Shown here in pieces: positions 34,601-49,100 of a stretch of DNA of 64,000 nt (position 1 is its first letter; each line of letters starts with the position of its first letter). This DNA is from Capitulum mitella (lineage: Eukaryota > Arthropoda > Thecostraca > Pollicipedomorpha > Pollicipedidae). Where the stretch lies: assembly GCA_030062745.1 (NCBI GenBank), contig CP099854.1:13402153-13466152 (forward strand), written 5' to 3'. The translations under genes and the position numbers were made by a program. The notes beneath the pieces were generated by a model, which saw only the letters and a program-made list of their open reading frames with translations, searched no databases and was not told the origin of the DNA.

Positions 34601-37600
34601 CTCCCAGTGCAAATGCTCACCGCACGGTTTATTGTAGAAACTGCTGCATGATTCCGCCAAGTCGTCCATGCTGTAGGTCATGCTCCACAAGGACGTGTTC
34701 AGGTCCGCTTTTCCGAAAGGGAAATTCTCCAGAAGCAGCTGCATCGGATCTCGAGCTTCTACGTACCGTCTGTGGAACAGGTCAAGGGTCACTCCAGGAA
34801 AAGGTATCACCTCCTACGCGGGAAAATGATAATTTTGGTGAACCCTCTAAAGTTAACGTGACCGAAAAAATCTTGTGATCACGTGTGGAGGCGCATTTCT
34901 GGATAACAAGCAAAGCTTTATATGCAGACAGCAATGTTTTCTTTGCCATTTCTAGAATCAGTTCTCCGTGGTTGGTAGCTCGGTTGGTAGAGCGTCTCCC
35001 AGTATTCGCAAAAAGGGTTCGAGTCGCCGCGGCGCTTAGCATGTGGCCTGTGGGTCAGCTGGCAGCTGGCCAATATAGGGTCATGTTGACGGACATGGTC
35101 GTGTCGCATACTCGACGGCACGTTGACCCGTGTCCAACTGGCAGTCGGCGCCATGCACATCGGACTGGGGAGGTTGGTCGCCACCACCTCTATGTTGCGA
35201 ACGGTTGATCGCACGATTAAAATACGCGCACCGTTGGAAAGCTCGTGACGAGAAAAGCTGGAAACTGGATTCATTTTTAAAGTTTTGGATAATATCTAAG
35301 CCATTTAAGCCTCATATATGTTTCCTCATAGCCGACTACATGAAACCGACAAATAGCTTGGATATGAAGGGCTGTGATTAATAGTCTAGGCAAAGGTACC
35401 AACGAGTAGAACAAAGCCCTGAGATGCCGATAGACGTCTGATTTATCCGTTTCATTTAATATAAACGTGGAAGATTTTCGTGCCGCAGCACCGCCGACGC
35501 CAGTGTGGAACGAGGGATTGGATTAACGGGAACTTATTTTAGCGTTCTTTTGTTAGGTAAAATAAGAGCCTTGCCAAGTGGTGTCTCTTGATGCAAGTGG
35601 ACCTTGTTTTAGTTTTCCGTGCTTATGTTTTGAAACAATTTAACAGTTCTCAACCTGCACAACTGCCGTAACTTTCTTCGCGAAAGCATATTTATTTCCA
35701 AAGTATGTACGCAACTGTGAGAGCCAGTTCTGCCCTTTTTTATTCATTCTAAGTCGTTGATCGTCAACTTCACAGCGGTGCATTTTGCCTTACAACAGTT
35801 ATTAGTGACTGACCTCAGGTCAGTGCCCGCTGGTCGTTGTTACTTTCCCTATGACGATCATGAAATTTTTGAATCACCTCACTACCAAAATATGATAAAA
35901 ATTTCACTTCTTTCCGAAAAAACGACGGACACGTTTTAAAAATGGCCATGGCCTAAGGTCAATGACCCGGACGTTTCTGAAAAATCTGTAATAGCGGATT
36001 TGTTGGTCTATCAATATCTCTAGCTCTTGAACGATTTATTGTAACATCATGCCTTCCGAAAAAAGTCACAAGGCGCAAGCCTTTTTTGGACACACGTCTA
36101 CTGGACCTGACTCAGGTCAGACACCTGACTAGACCTGAGGTCAAAACGTTGACGTAATATGGAAAAATGGTAAAAAAATGTACAAGGAATTTTGTGGCGC
36201 TGTATTTCTTCGTTCTCCCCCAATCACTGAAAAACATCGGTGGGGGGTCAACCCCCCAGTCGGGGCCGGGTTAGTGGAACTGCGCGGCCGGATGTTGACC
36301 GTAGTGTTCATGTTCATGTTCATGTTCATGTTCATGTTCAAGTTCATACAATAAGTTCTGCTTCGCACGGGGTCCGACTGCTGACATTATCCTAGCGCGC
36401 CATTCCGACCACACGTAAGTAAAACTAACAAACAAAACTAACAATCATAAACAAATGCTTCCAGTTAAGCTTCAGTTTATTTTATTATATTGAGGTACGG
36501 TCGCACAGCGAGTTCGAAACTTTACAAAAACGAAAACGCATTTGGAAGTATTTTTCATTTGAGCGGTCAGTTTGTCGTCGAATGCCTCATTCCACAAGCA
36601 GTCGACCGCTGACATGAAGAAATTAATACCTCCTTCTTTCAGATTTTAACCCGTCCCCGACTGGGGGGGGGCAGTTGACTGTCCCCCCTGAGGTTTTTCT
36701 GGGATTGCGAGAGAACCAACAAACACAGAGTCACGAAACTTTGTGTAACTTTTGCTTCATCAATTTTACATCTCGTGTCAAAATTTTAACCTCAGATCAG
36801 GTCAGGTGCCTGACCTAGGTCAGGTCAAACAGACCTATGTAAAAAAAAGTTTAGCGCCCTCTAACTTTTTCGCAAAACAAGATATCTCAATAATACTTTC
36901 AGGGATTAGTGAACGTGATAGATGCAACAAATCTCTTACCTCAGATTTTTCAGAATTTGTCGGGTCATTGAGTTAAGGTCAAGCCCATTTTTAACACATG
37001 TCGTCGTGTTCTTCGGAAATTGACGGAATATTTCATAACATTTGTAGTGTGGAGTGAAGCAGACATCTAGTTACCGTCATTGGGCAAAGTATCAATGAAT
37101 TCCAGCCATTGACCTGAGGTAAGGTCGACAATAACTGTAGTGAGCCAAAATGTACCACCGTCAAAATCGGCGATGAATTACTCAGAATGGGTAGAAAATG
37201 ACAGGACTAGCTTGCACAGACGTAAGTAATACCAGGAACCTCAAAAAGTTTCAATAAATAGCATATTTTAGAAATAAACAGGCTCTCGCGAATAAAGCTT
37301 CGCCAATTTTGTAGATTGGTAACTAATGAACTTTTCCAAATTTAAGCATGAAAAACCATCACAAGAGCCACAAAGATGAATAAAATATCCATAGATCGTC
37401 TTTTTTCGCCAAAAAAAATGAGCGCTAAAATTAGTTCCCGTCAATTTGGTACCGCATACGGCACGAGAGCACGCCTAGCTGCTGCCGCGAGAAATGCCGT
37501 GTCTTTAACTAAACGTTTCGGCGTATATATTGAAGAAATCTGGGGAAATTAGTCGTGTATCGGCATCTGCGGACCTTTTTTGTGCGCTGGTGCCTTTACC

Positions 37601-40043
37601 TAAGCGTTTTTAGTCATGGTCTGAGATTCAAGCCATTTCTCGGTCTCATGCAGTCGGCTATGAGAAAACATATATATATATATATATATATAGGGCGTAA
37701 ATTGTTTACATATTATCTAAAACTAAAAATGAGACTAGTTTCGAGCTCTACTCGTCACAAGCTTTCCAACGGTATGCTTATTTTTATCGTGCGACCAACC
37801 GTTCGTGAGTTAGGGGGGGGGGCGGTCAACTCCCCCCCAGTCGCCCGTGTTCGAAAGGGACCGATGGTCGTGCGCGGGTTAATACAAACTTGCCTACAGG
37901 GCCATCTGGTACTCTGATATCACTTGTGCAATTTTCAGCTCGATCTGGCTCACGACTTTCCAACTGGCGCGTTCAGATTCACAGTCACACGCTCTAAGCA
38001 CTAAACCATAATTACCAGGGAGCAAAACTGCCTGGAATGGGATCCCTCAGAAAACTGCATTTATCACTATGCTGCATCGCCAGACCTGAATGGCAAAGGG
38101 GTACACCTCAGCACGTGCGTCCGTTACACCACGCTGAAAGGATTGACATGTAAAACGGCCACATATATCGACTGCCACATATCACGCGATCCTGTCCGTA
38201 AGTTTCCAGCACCCCAGCGGTAGTAGTTTTGCAGCAATGAAGGAGGGGTGTTAATCTTGGGCGCCTCGCGCTTCGGCAAGCTGTGCTGTGCTGTGAAAGT
38301 GTGTAAGATTATCTCCCGTTTCGGCCTAAATCCCTCGAAGTTCATCGCCTAGTTGCCCGTTGACCTTTCCAAACCATCATCGCACCAAACTGCGCCGTTT
38401 GCGTCTCGGCCAGTGGTCCGTAAGAAACATGGGTGTAAAAAAAGTGCTTGCACGCTATACGTGCTCCGTTGCTTTCCTCCAATCATATGGGGTACCCTTC
38501 GATAGCCCTAGTGCTGTGTCTGGTCTCACCAAATTTCAACTGTCTAGGTAACTGTTGACGGCACTCGAAGGCCCCCGAGTCCAAATCGAAACACGTGCCC
38601 GTGGATCGCCACGTGGATCGCACGCGGGTGTTGACCACAAAAGCAAGTACCCGCCAGTGGGGCCCATGTTGTTACCGAGTCTTGAGTCGACAGCATCCGT
38701 CACTGGACTTGTAACCGTGTTTGATGGAACTCTGCTGAGGTCCAGCACACGCCACGTGACACGTGCCAGGAATCGCCTCGCAACGTGCACCCGAGGCTGT
38801 AATTAACGGTGGGAGGACGAAGGGGATACGCCCCTCCACTGTTTCGCCTGTGGTGCAGGCGTCCCCTTTACGCCACACCAAAAAATGGGTTTCGAGAAAA
38901 AATATAAAGGATTTCTTAAACCGGGTCCCCAAAAAGTACCGAATCCGCGGAGTTTTCTCGTTTTTCTGCTAAGGGTTTTTTTGGCTTTCTCCTTTTTAAA
39001 TCGTTTGCAGCCATCGGCCTCGCTGTCACCCCCATTTGTTGATCAACCACTCCTGGACACGGCGTCATTGACAGGTAAACGCTCTCGTAAAGGCCAAGTG
39101 ACTCTGAAATGCCGGAGCCCCATGCGGTCAAGGCTACTTGTATTACTCTTCTTGTACAGATGAGACACCTCTAAGGAATTTGGTTCCATACACAGACCAA
39201 ACACGTCTAAAGCGCAGACGCCCGTTACAGGCCAGGCGCCCTCCGTGCAAATTAGACACCCCTCAGGGGCTTGACGCTCTTGGCAGGCGAGGCGCCCGTT
39301 ACACATTAGGCGCCCCTCGGTAGCTCGGCGCTCTGGGCGAGCGAGGCGCCCGTACACATTAGGCAACCCTCATTTATTTGGTGCCCGCTCTGCAGACGAG
39401 GCGCACATACGGGACACCTCAGAGATCAGACACCTGTGCGATACAGCGCCCCTTACAGGCCAAGCGTCCCTCGGGGACTCGACGTCATTGGCGAACGAGG
39501 CGCCCCGTACACATCAGGTGCTTCGCATATATTTGGTGCCCATCTACAGACCAGGCGTTCGTAGGGGACACCTTACAGACCAGACAAGTCTACAATGCAG
39601 GCGCCCATCCCCACAGATTAGGCGCCCTCATACATTTGGTGCGCCGTCTATAGACCAGGTGTTCGTACGGGAGTCGTAACTTTATCTAAATAAGAAACGC
39701 ATGCAATGCAAGTAAACTACTAATTTCATTCTAAACAGATGGCGCCCCCTTGGAAGTTGGCGCCCTGGACGAATGGCCCCTCCCCACTTTTCGTCGTGCT
39801 CCTACACCCCTGCCACCGCCGAGTCTGCGCACCCGATAGTGCCACTTAGCGGGGACGTCAGTTTCTGTGAATGACTGGGGGGCCGAGCCGAGGGCCCGAC
39901 GACCTAACCTCCCCCCAAATGTGTGCTTCTCAACGGATTTAGCCCACTTTATTTTGACCAACGGAAACTTGAGTTTTTTTGTTACTGTTTATTAAGTAAA
40001 AATTACACTTATCCCCATATGTATAGTATATATATACTATATA

Positions 40044-40120
<77 letters not shown>

Positions 40121-43100
40121 GAAAACAGATACATAAATGCATCGCTTTAGACTTAATCCTTTGCTTCCTGCATATTTCTTATCTATTCCTACTATCTATT
40201 TATCTATTGTTTTTTCGCTACTGTTACTCATTTCCCTTTAAAATCGGCAGAAAATATTGGGTGGGCCCAAACCATCACTGGGTGGGTCCAAATCAACTTT
40301 GTTGGGCCAAAGCCCTCTCAAAAGAATCTAGTCGACACCCCGCCACTTAATAGCGATCGGCTGGCGCGTTCGGGCGCTAGAAGCTCCGAAGTTTCGACAC
40401 ACAAACACGATTTCAACGTTTCCGAGCGACCGCCATGTACAAGATCTTTTAGTTTTGAATGATTCGTTATCCCTGTCGCCTACAAAATGTCTGGAAACTG
40501 TTATGGTCGGATGCAGGCGGCATCATAAGGAGTAATGCAACACGACGTGTAAGTGGGCTCTTGGTGTCGAAGACATGCATGGCACGATACGTTAACGTTT
40601 TTACATGACATAACATTGATGTAAAGGACACGTTTTGTAAAGGGAACGTAAATAAGGATCAAGAGCAGGCCCAGGTACATAAATTTTGGAGGCTTAGACT
40701 GTGATCCACTTGTACCAATGGTTTGCATCGTTAGTTTGAACCTAGTAATGACATTTTTTGAAAACGCATGGACGGAATATACTTATGCATTGACTGGCAG
40801 GGGCGGGTTTTGGGAAGAGGGTGCAGAAACAAGAAAATAGAACAGATGGTTTTGTTTTATCAACACTTTATTGACATTTTTATTTCACTACAGTCACCCC
40901 ATTTTGGTTTCTTGGAGTCGACATTGATACTTCTGATGGTTTGTAACCATTGTGTTTGGCAAACGGATTGAAATTGGACCAGTCAGGAAGGTAAGCTAGA
41001 AAAGAATCCAAAACTTTTTCATGACTTTGCTGTCATCAGGAATCCTGCAAATGGTGCTTTATTTGAGATGCAAGTTTTTCCCCCTTTAACTTAAGCTGGA
41101 AAGTGAAATATGGGTTACAGAACACTTTATTATTTATTTAAAATTATTCGAGGCAGAACACTACGCTGCACATTCATTCTTATGCCTAAAGACTGCATGG
41201 CCTGAAATTAAACTCATACTGAGACAAAATAAAATTCCTTTCGGAGTGTTGTCATGAGAACAAGTCGGTGTAAGAATTCAAACCTAATTAACATCTTTAT
41301 AGAAAAATTATATCCCCAATACTTTTGCAGGTTAAAGACAACTCACCAAGGCTCATGTTGGCGCCAACAAAAGTTAACTTTTTCACTGTCCTCGTGTCAG
41401 GCTAAATCACGCGACCTAAGGTTGCAAAGCCGGAAGGTCAAAATTTGTACACAACAAAGAACAAGAATATGGAAAGTAGTCATTACACTACTGTTAGCCT
41501 AATGTCGTATACCTTAATCATATCCCACTTGTTATTAAACGAGATACAGGTCGTTAAAGACCACCATCTGATCCGATCTCTGATAAACTCCCGAAGTTAT
41601 AATTCAAAAGCCGTACGTCGGATCGAGCTGAAAATCGCTCAGGTCGATTCGGAGCCTCAGATAACGTCACAGACAAGACAATCCAACACAAAATATGAGG
41701 GATTAGGGTGTTGGGCGCCGGTCGATCTGTGATTTCCAACGAGAAAACAAATGTACGGGCTCTGAAAGACGTTATTGAGAGAAACTGTAATGCTCGTTTC
41801 TGGCAATTACATTTTCATCCATAGCGCGCAATGCAAGTAAAAGCTTTCTGCACTAAAGACCTCTAGTGATCACCATTTGTTCTCCATGCAGATCTCCATG
41901 CACCAAAAGTCCTTGAGGTACACTTTTCATCATCATTTGGGTTTTTCCTCCCTATTTCATAATTCCTAGAGCAGGGCGAAGCCGCTTCGAGGCGTAATTT
42001 TGACTACAAAAGCGTTCTTCACATACGCCTCACAGCCTTTAAAGATGCCTAACTCAGGCCAATGCGCGAGGCCTGTCGTTGCGAATTGGCTACAAGTTTA
42101 GATGTTTAGAAGACTCTCGGCCGTGAAGTTAACAGACCGTGGAGAGAGGGACCACTTTGACCCTCCCCATGAACGTGGCGCCACATGTACCACATCTGTG
42201 CGGAAGTGAATAGGGCATTTTGTGACTAAAAAAAGAAAAATGCCAAGATCATCCAAGATCATTGAGCTAGAGCGAGTCACTCAGATTGGTGTTGTCCGAA
42301 ACGGTGATTTATAACGTAAACTTCAAACGGCTGACACAAATAGAATGCTCAAGGCGGAGTTCCCATCTTTGTATGAGTGCACGGGTAATTACAGAACAAA
42401 ATTACAGAACGTTTTTTGTTGATCCGAGTTCAGACCACGATATCAGGTTAAGGTTAAACGGCAGTTTTTTCGGAACATAGCACTTCAGTCCCTGTCATCT
42501 CAGCAAAAAAAACTGGAACATCCCAAAAGGCCATTTATCGTCTTCCGGTGTGTCCAGTTTCACGACCATTTCAAGTCAGACACGAAGAGATGACCAAAAA
42601 TGTGCTCGCGCGTAATCCTTTTCTGTAGAAACCGAGCAATGAAACGCCGCCAGTTTCAGTACAATGTCCAATTCAAGGCTAAAATGGTACTCAACAAGGC
42701 CGGGGATGACCAAATACTTGTTCCCATAGTTTTCATCCCACCTGGGTGAAATAAGGTCAACAACTTCACCTGAAGTTTTCTGATCTTGGTACGCCTTGTT
42801 CTGGAAAAAAACTTTCTAGTGTTCTTTGGCAGTGATTTCGAATTCAGTGCCCAAAACTACCTAGGTATGATAAGTACTCTTTGAGGTAAATCGATGCCAA
42901 GGACCAATAAATCAGATGGGTGCGAACTAACATGAGGAAGATGGAGCATGCAATGAAGTTTCTATTCGCCAGCGCTAAGTACTTGATTTATTGGTAAAAT
43001 TGTGCCGGACGACAGAAAATGGCTCGGTGGAGCATAATATCACGATATCCAGTTTTGAGAGGTCAGTTCAAGCCGATGGCTTAGGCTGAACTTAGGTGAC

Positions 43101-46100
43101 CTTGGGTGACCTCTGTGGCAAACATTTGACCTGCGAGTTACTTTTGCTAACCACAACCCAGGTCACCGACTTAAACTGATCTTGGAAAGATGAAAATACA
43201 TTATGAAATACGTCCCGACCAAGCGTCTTCATGAACCCTTGTCTTTAACACGCCTTTCGCAAAAGCGTACGTTACCAAACATTACGAAAGCCATTGGTGA
43301 TTTACGACGATCTATCATACTCAGAGCACGCCTAGGGTTGTCCATAACTACATGACACACTTGTAGATGGTATATCTGTTCCTCTTTGCCTGTAACGACT
43401 TGACCCTTTTTCTGTATCCGTAACGCTAGGACGCTAGGACATAAAATATGGGGGATCTGTTTGTGGCTCCCCCCAAGATCTCAAAAGCTAACCGTGTCAT
43501 TTGATCGAAACAACCAGGAGTCGATTCGCCGAGATTTAAACTACGTTTTCTTAAGAAAGGAACTTTGAAAATGTTATCACGGTTGGATATAGGAAGGCTA
43601 TTGTCAGAAGGGATGGTTAGATTTTAGATCTTGGCAATATTTTATTGTATATTCATATTTCTGTATATTTCTAATAGCACTATTGCATTTTTTTCAAGAC
43701 GTTTCATGAATAGATAGGAAAAGCCACGACGTTTTGTGAACCTGTTTCAAAACCCCCGAAATGGTGAACAAAACTGAAGGATGGAGACGTCGAAAGTTCC
43801 CCAAGCGGGAAAAGGAGTAAAGTGAATTTGAACTTCTCGTGCTTTGAACTAAGATAGCCAACTTAAGCCTGCAGCCTTAGAAGCCAATCTGTAACGTACA
43901 TCATGGCCCAAAACTCTACATTTATGGAGGTTTATTGCCCACGGTTTTCCGTGTGTTCCTTTCGCTAGTGTTCTCTTTACCGTCGTTTCGTGAGGTCACG
44001 AGCCGGCGAAGGTCCGTATTGCGTCACATCAACGGACGGCTTCAGGACAAAGTGCTTAGTGATTTTCACTTTCCTACGGCGTTTCGACATTTTTCAGAAA
44101 GGAGAGTACTTACTGCAAACGTCATCAGCGACGTGCGCCAGACCAACCAAGCTTATAACCACCTACCGTAGTTTTGTACCCTCGACCGCCTGGGGAGGTG
44201 CGTAAAGGGCACCCTCCCGTTATTTCAAGATCTAATCGTCCGACCTGAACCGGTCTACAACCAAACTAAAACACTGAGTGTTATGATAAGAAAGTACTAT
44301 ACCAGCTCTGGTGACGTGACTGATGATTTACAAGTCACGTAAGACAAGACGTCGCAAAAAAACTGGTACCAGTTCGTCATGTCATACAGTCAGCAATAAT
44401 GGTCCTAGAGCTTCCAAATGGGTATCAAATGAAAGGGCACAATCCCCTGCATCAGAAGCATGTCCTAACGTCAAAAAATGTTGGGTTAAGCTTAAGCTAG
44501 GTCAAGTGAAATGTTGGTCTCACCTTACCTGCCAGTGATCGATAATTACTCATCTGTTGTGTTCCACGTGACAAAAAGTCTGAACTGATACCTTCTAATA
44601 TGCATTTTTGCATTTCCTACTTCGCATCCAGTTAAGGTCAGTCAAGGTCAGGCAGTTCACATTATTCTACTCGTTGAAATTCTCGTGATAATCAGGCCCA
44701 TGCTGTCTCATCCTCACCGAGTCAAGGTCAAACCAGGTCAAGGCAAACAATAATTTTTCTTTTTCTGACGAGGAGAAAAATTATTCTCGGCCACTCACAG
44801 CGTTCGCATGTCATGATTTTAAGATTCTAATAAAATGACCCACAGTGATCTGGGGTGATCTATAAAGGATCATTGGGACGAACCATACGTTTACTGCCGT
44901 TTACTGAGCGATCTTCTACAGACAACATTCTGTTAAATTTTCTTTTAAATCTACCTTGCCATAACGTGCCCCGACTTGGCCTCGTGTTGTCTCTGGTGAA
45001 GCTTTGCAAGAGGCGCATTTTGACTTGCAAAGATTTACTCGTATGGCTTGAACGACGGGGAAGTTCAGCGGCAAATACTGCTATCATCCACAATGCAAAC
45101 CATGTTCAATTATCATCGTGGATATGGCCTTGCACGACCTCCAATGCTATCGTAAAACGGTTGTATTTCCTTTTGGGAATCGTAATTCCAAATAATCCAC
45201 GCATTATTTTCGCGAATATTATAAAAAGGACGAAGCTGTTCGGGCCACCCTCCAGAGGCGAAAACAGGCATTCCAGGGCACACACATGACGTGATATCTC
45301 CTTGACCTGGCGTAGCAATGGAATGGTTTCGATGTTAAAGTATGGAATATTATTTGGTTTACAAGTGCTTAATTTTGCTCGGGCTGTCTCTAATGGTTCG
45401 AAAGTTATTCGCAAAAACCAAAAGGAAACCTTTTTTACACCCAAGGCGGTGTTGGGGCAACCATACTCCGTGCTGGGGGAGGCGTAGATTTTGCCCCCCT
45501 TAGGTTTTCCGCTTGTCATTCTAGGGTTTTTGAGAGCTACTCCACGAAACTTGGTGACTCACCCGAAGTACATTTTTCACATGCTGTGACAAAATTGCAA
45601 AAATTTACCGCCTCTAGAGGCGGTTCCAGGACACGCTTCTGGGAAGCATGTTTGAGGAATATCGCACTCTCTGGAGGTCACGCACTTCGACGTGACCTCC
45701 AACTATTTTCATATCCTTTGTAATGCCACGGACAGTTCATATGATCTAGATATTTGTATTCTACACACTTCTAAGTATTTTAGAGAAAAATGTTAGGCAA
45801 TAGCAGATCAAAGGACACGTAAAATGGGTATCTACATTTTCTTATAACTAAGACTTCATGATTTTTAATGGACGAAACAAAGCTAAGGTGTGATATAGAC
45901 ATCTTTATCCCAATTTACGAATGCAATTCGCTGAAATATACTGCCAGGGATGTCTGCAGGCACCGGTTTTCTGGTACATATATTGTCCAATAAGATGTTC
46001 AGTGGACCTAACAGACATCTGGATTTGTGTGACTGGTTTTGTTAGTTCCGCATATTTTTCGATAAAATGGCACATATTTCAATGAAAATAAGAACTAGAG

Positions 46101-49100
46101 GGGGCTACAGGGTAATGTAAAAGGAAGCATTTAATTTTTTTTTATTATTCCTGAAATATTGTGACTCCGATTACGGAATAAAACACAGCTAACACCATAT
46201 GGTTATTGACTTCTCCTTTTCTGGTACCTGGGTCCGCCCATGAGCAATTGCAATGTGTACATAATAAGGCATGCGATGCATATGAAAATATGTTCTTGAT
46301 ACGCATAATGTCATAAGACTCAGAACATACAACAATAAATCCTCATTTTCCCCAAAATAATCCCCATTTATCCGCCCTGATCACGACTATGATCCCATTA
46401 TTTGAAAATGTGATGCATTTTTGATCTCCAAATGCGAACTTGAGGCACAGTTCAAAATAGTGTCCTCTGTCTGTTTCATTATCATAACCAATTACCAATC
46501 CTTCGTCATATAAAAAGTTCCCCGCTTTTCTGGCAACTGGGTCCGCCTAAGGGCATTTGTCGTATGCATGTAATATGACATGTAAAAATGTAAAAATGTT
46601 TACCGAATACAAATAAACTCGCCAGGCTTCAAATATTTTGTGGCAGCACTAACGTGTACCCCTTTTCGTGTGTCCTGGATACGCGTATAAACTTTGAAAA
46701 TCGATCTTGTTCTAACATATAACATAGACCTATGAATCGTCGGTAGGATGACATAAAGTGGGACAAACTTGGTCATAAAATGGGGTCAGAAAGCCCTACC
46801 GATATCCTCATTTTGACTGTCCTTCCCTCCCCCGTTTTCAAACTTTTCAATGCTTCTTTTCTGAGGGCTGTAGACCTCAGTATAGGCTATCGATTGCCGT
46901 TGTCCGGTAGGAAATCAGAGCAGTAATTTTGGAGACCGCAAGGGGGCGGACAAAGTCGCCACCATTCCCCAGCATAGAACAGGGTTAACTGGGCGTGAGT
47001 ACGGACTTTGATTAAGGTTAGCTTCCACATTCTAAACGTTGGCATAACGGTAGCCACGACCATTCTCTTTTCGGCATCGTGGATCATTCATCAGATGTCC
47101 GATCACCCATGACAGACCAGTGCCATCAGTTGGAATCTGGTATATTTCAACTCACGACGCAGCTCGACTGGGACCCGTCTCGTGATTGACGAGTCAACGC
47201 CATTAAGAACATTCCCGACAAAGCCCGAAACCATGAGGACCCGGTTCCGAGCCGAATCTTAATAGCTCAAAACAGGCTTTCCGACGACGGTTGTCCCCAT
47301 TCAACGTGCGAATCACCATTTTCCAACGTCGTATTTCCTGCAGTTAGCGTTGCGCGTGGGACAAAGCTCTGGAATAGCCGTTATAGTTGAGAACGGTAAT
47401 CGTTAAATTCATAGGGCAATGGTCGGAACCGCTATGTCCGTTGCATGACGAGGAGCAGTGCAGTCAGACCGCCTCCAGGCAGCGCCGCTGACGCAGACAG
47501 TCTAACGGTAGGATCATTAGCCATACGCGACAGCCGGCAACAAAAGGAAGACGGCCCGGCAAAGTGACAGGAGCACCTTTCCGCTATTTCTATGCGACTG
47601 GGCATCGCGCAGATCCCTAAACGCCAAGACATTAGCGAATAAAGACAGGTCTGCTTTATTACTTATGTCAAGACGATTAGGCCCTAAATGACGTAGTCCG
47701 CGGGCCCCGATCTGCAATGCGCCAACGGGAATGTCCACTCCGGACGGAATTGCTAATTTGATTGCTCGATTTCAAAACAGAGCACAGGTAAGTAAGAACG
47801 ATGAACCAGACACGTGACGGCAAAAACCGTTCAATGGCAGCCTACCCGACTTTCTGCTCGATATGAATCGCATCAAACTCTGTGCGGAATCTCGGCGTGA
47901 CATGGAAATAGGCAGCAACTCTTGGACCAGGTGGACGAAGAGCTGGGAGCGGAACCGACTATGAGCCGTCGTTGATTGGTTGGTTTGCTTGGGTTAGGGG
48001 CACCGCTGCTTGGGCTCAGGCATCCAGTGTTTAATGCATGCGGCGCGTGCCGATCTGAAATGTGCCTGTGGGAATGTCAAGTCCTGACGTCACAGCTAGG
48101 TGGATTGCTGGATTGCAGAACAGAGCACTGGTAAGTAAGGACCACTAGCCCGACGTCTAGCAACACCAAACCGCTGAATGTGCATGTCTATCAAGTTAGA
48201 TTCACATTCATGTTCACATTCCAAATGACACGTTTCGATGACGTCAGTTTTTACGAACATTTACAGAACCATGAACCAATTTCAGACATATGCCACGTAC
48301 TAAGTCTCTGACCGTAACACTCAATCGTTCAAAAGTTATCAATTGTCATTGTTCAATGTCACTGAATCATTATTAAACAGACTCACTGGATCTTTACCGA
48401 AAATGGTGTCCTCGTCCACCGCAAGTTCAACATTCCAGAAATCGCATCCAAAAGACGCGACACTCGAAACAGACCCCAGAAAAGGCATTTTAATTTGAAG
48501 GTCACCGTCTAACGGACTCACTGAATCGCTTCAAAACTGATGTCTTTATTGCGTCATCATGCACTGCATTAACAGTGAAAATATTACGTTATGACACTGT
48601 GCCGTTTGTTTTCCAGAATGATCTCAATATCCGACATCGCCTATTCTCTCAGTTCTAAAGAACGTCTATTGAACTTACATAAGAACTGTCAGAGACTTAT
48701 TTGGTCGGCAACAAATCTGTCATGGCATGCAATGAAAGATGACAGGAATAGTTCTGGGAAAAGTGTCGTGCTGCGGCACTCGGAAACGAAGAGTACAGAG
48801 ATTGTGAAATATGTCCATTGCTCCAGATTACGACAAATGTGTGATAATGCTACCTTTTGTGTTAGCAAGCTAACGCAGCCCGCCTTAAAACTGCTCATAT
48901 GATGTATTACACTTTTGTTGTTCCAAGAACATGCAATTTTTTGCTTGTTTTGTTATTCTCGCGTTTGCCATGAAATGCCAAACTGACACATTCTTTGACT
49001 CATTCCGGGCTCTTTCAAATTTGCCCCAAAAGTAGCGTCAACAGCTACCACAATATGTTACATGGCATGCCAAAATATCTTATCTTGACGTAGAGCCGTT

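Noticed and set aside
34976-35026. A functional tRNA gene
   Set aside because: A and B boxes are present but acceptor and anticodon stems do not pair; it is better explained as a tRNA-derived SINE.
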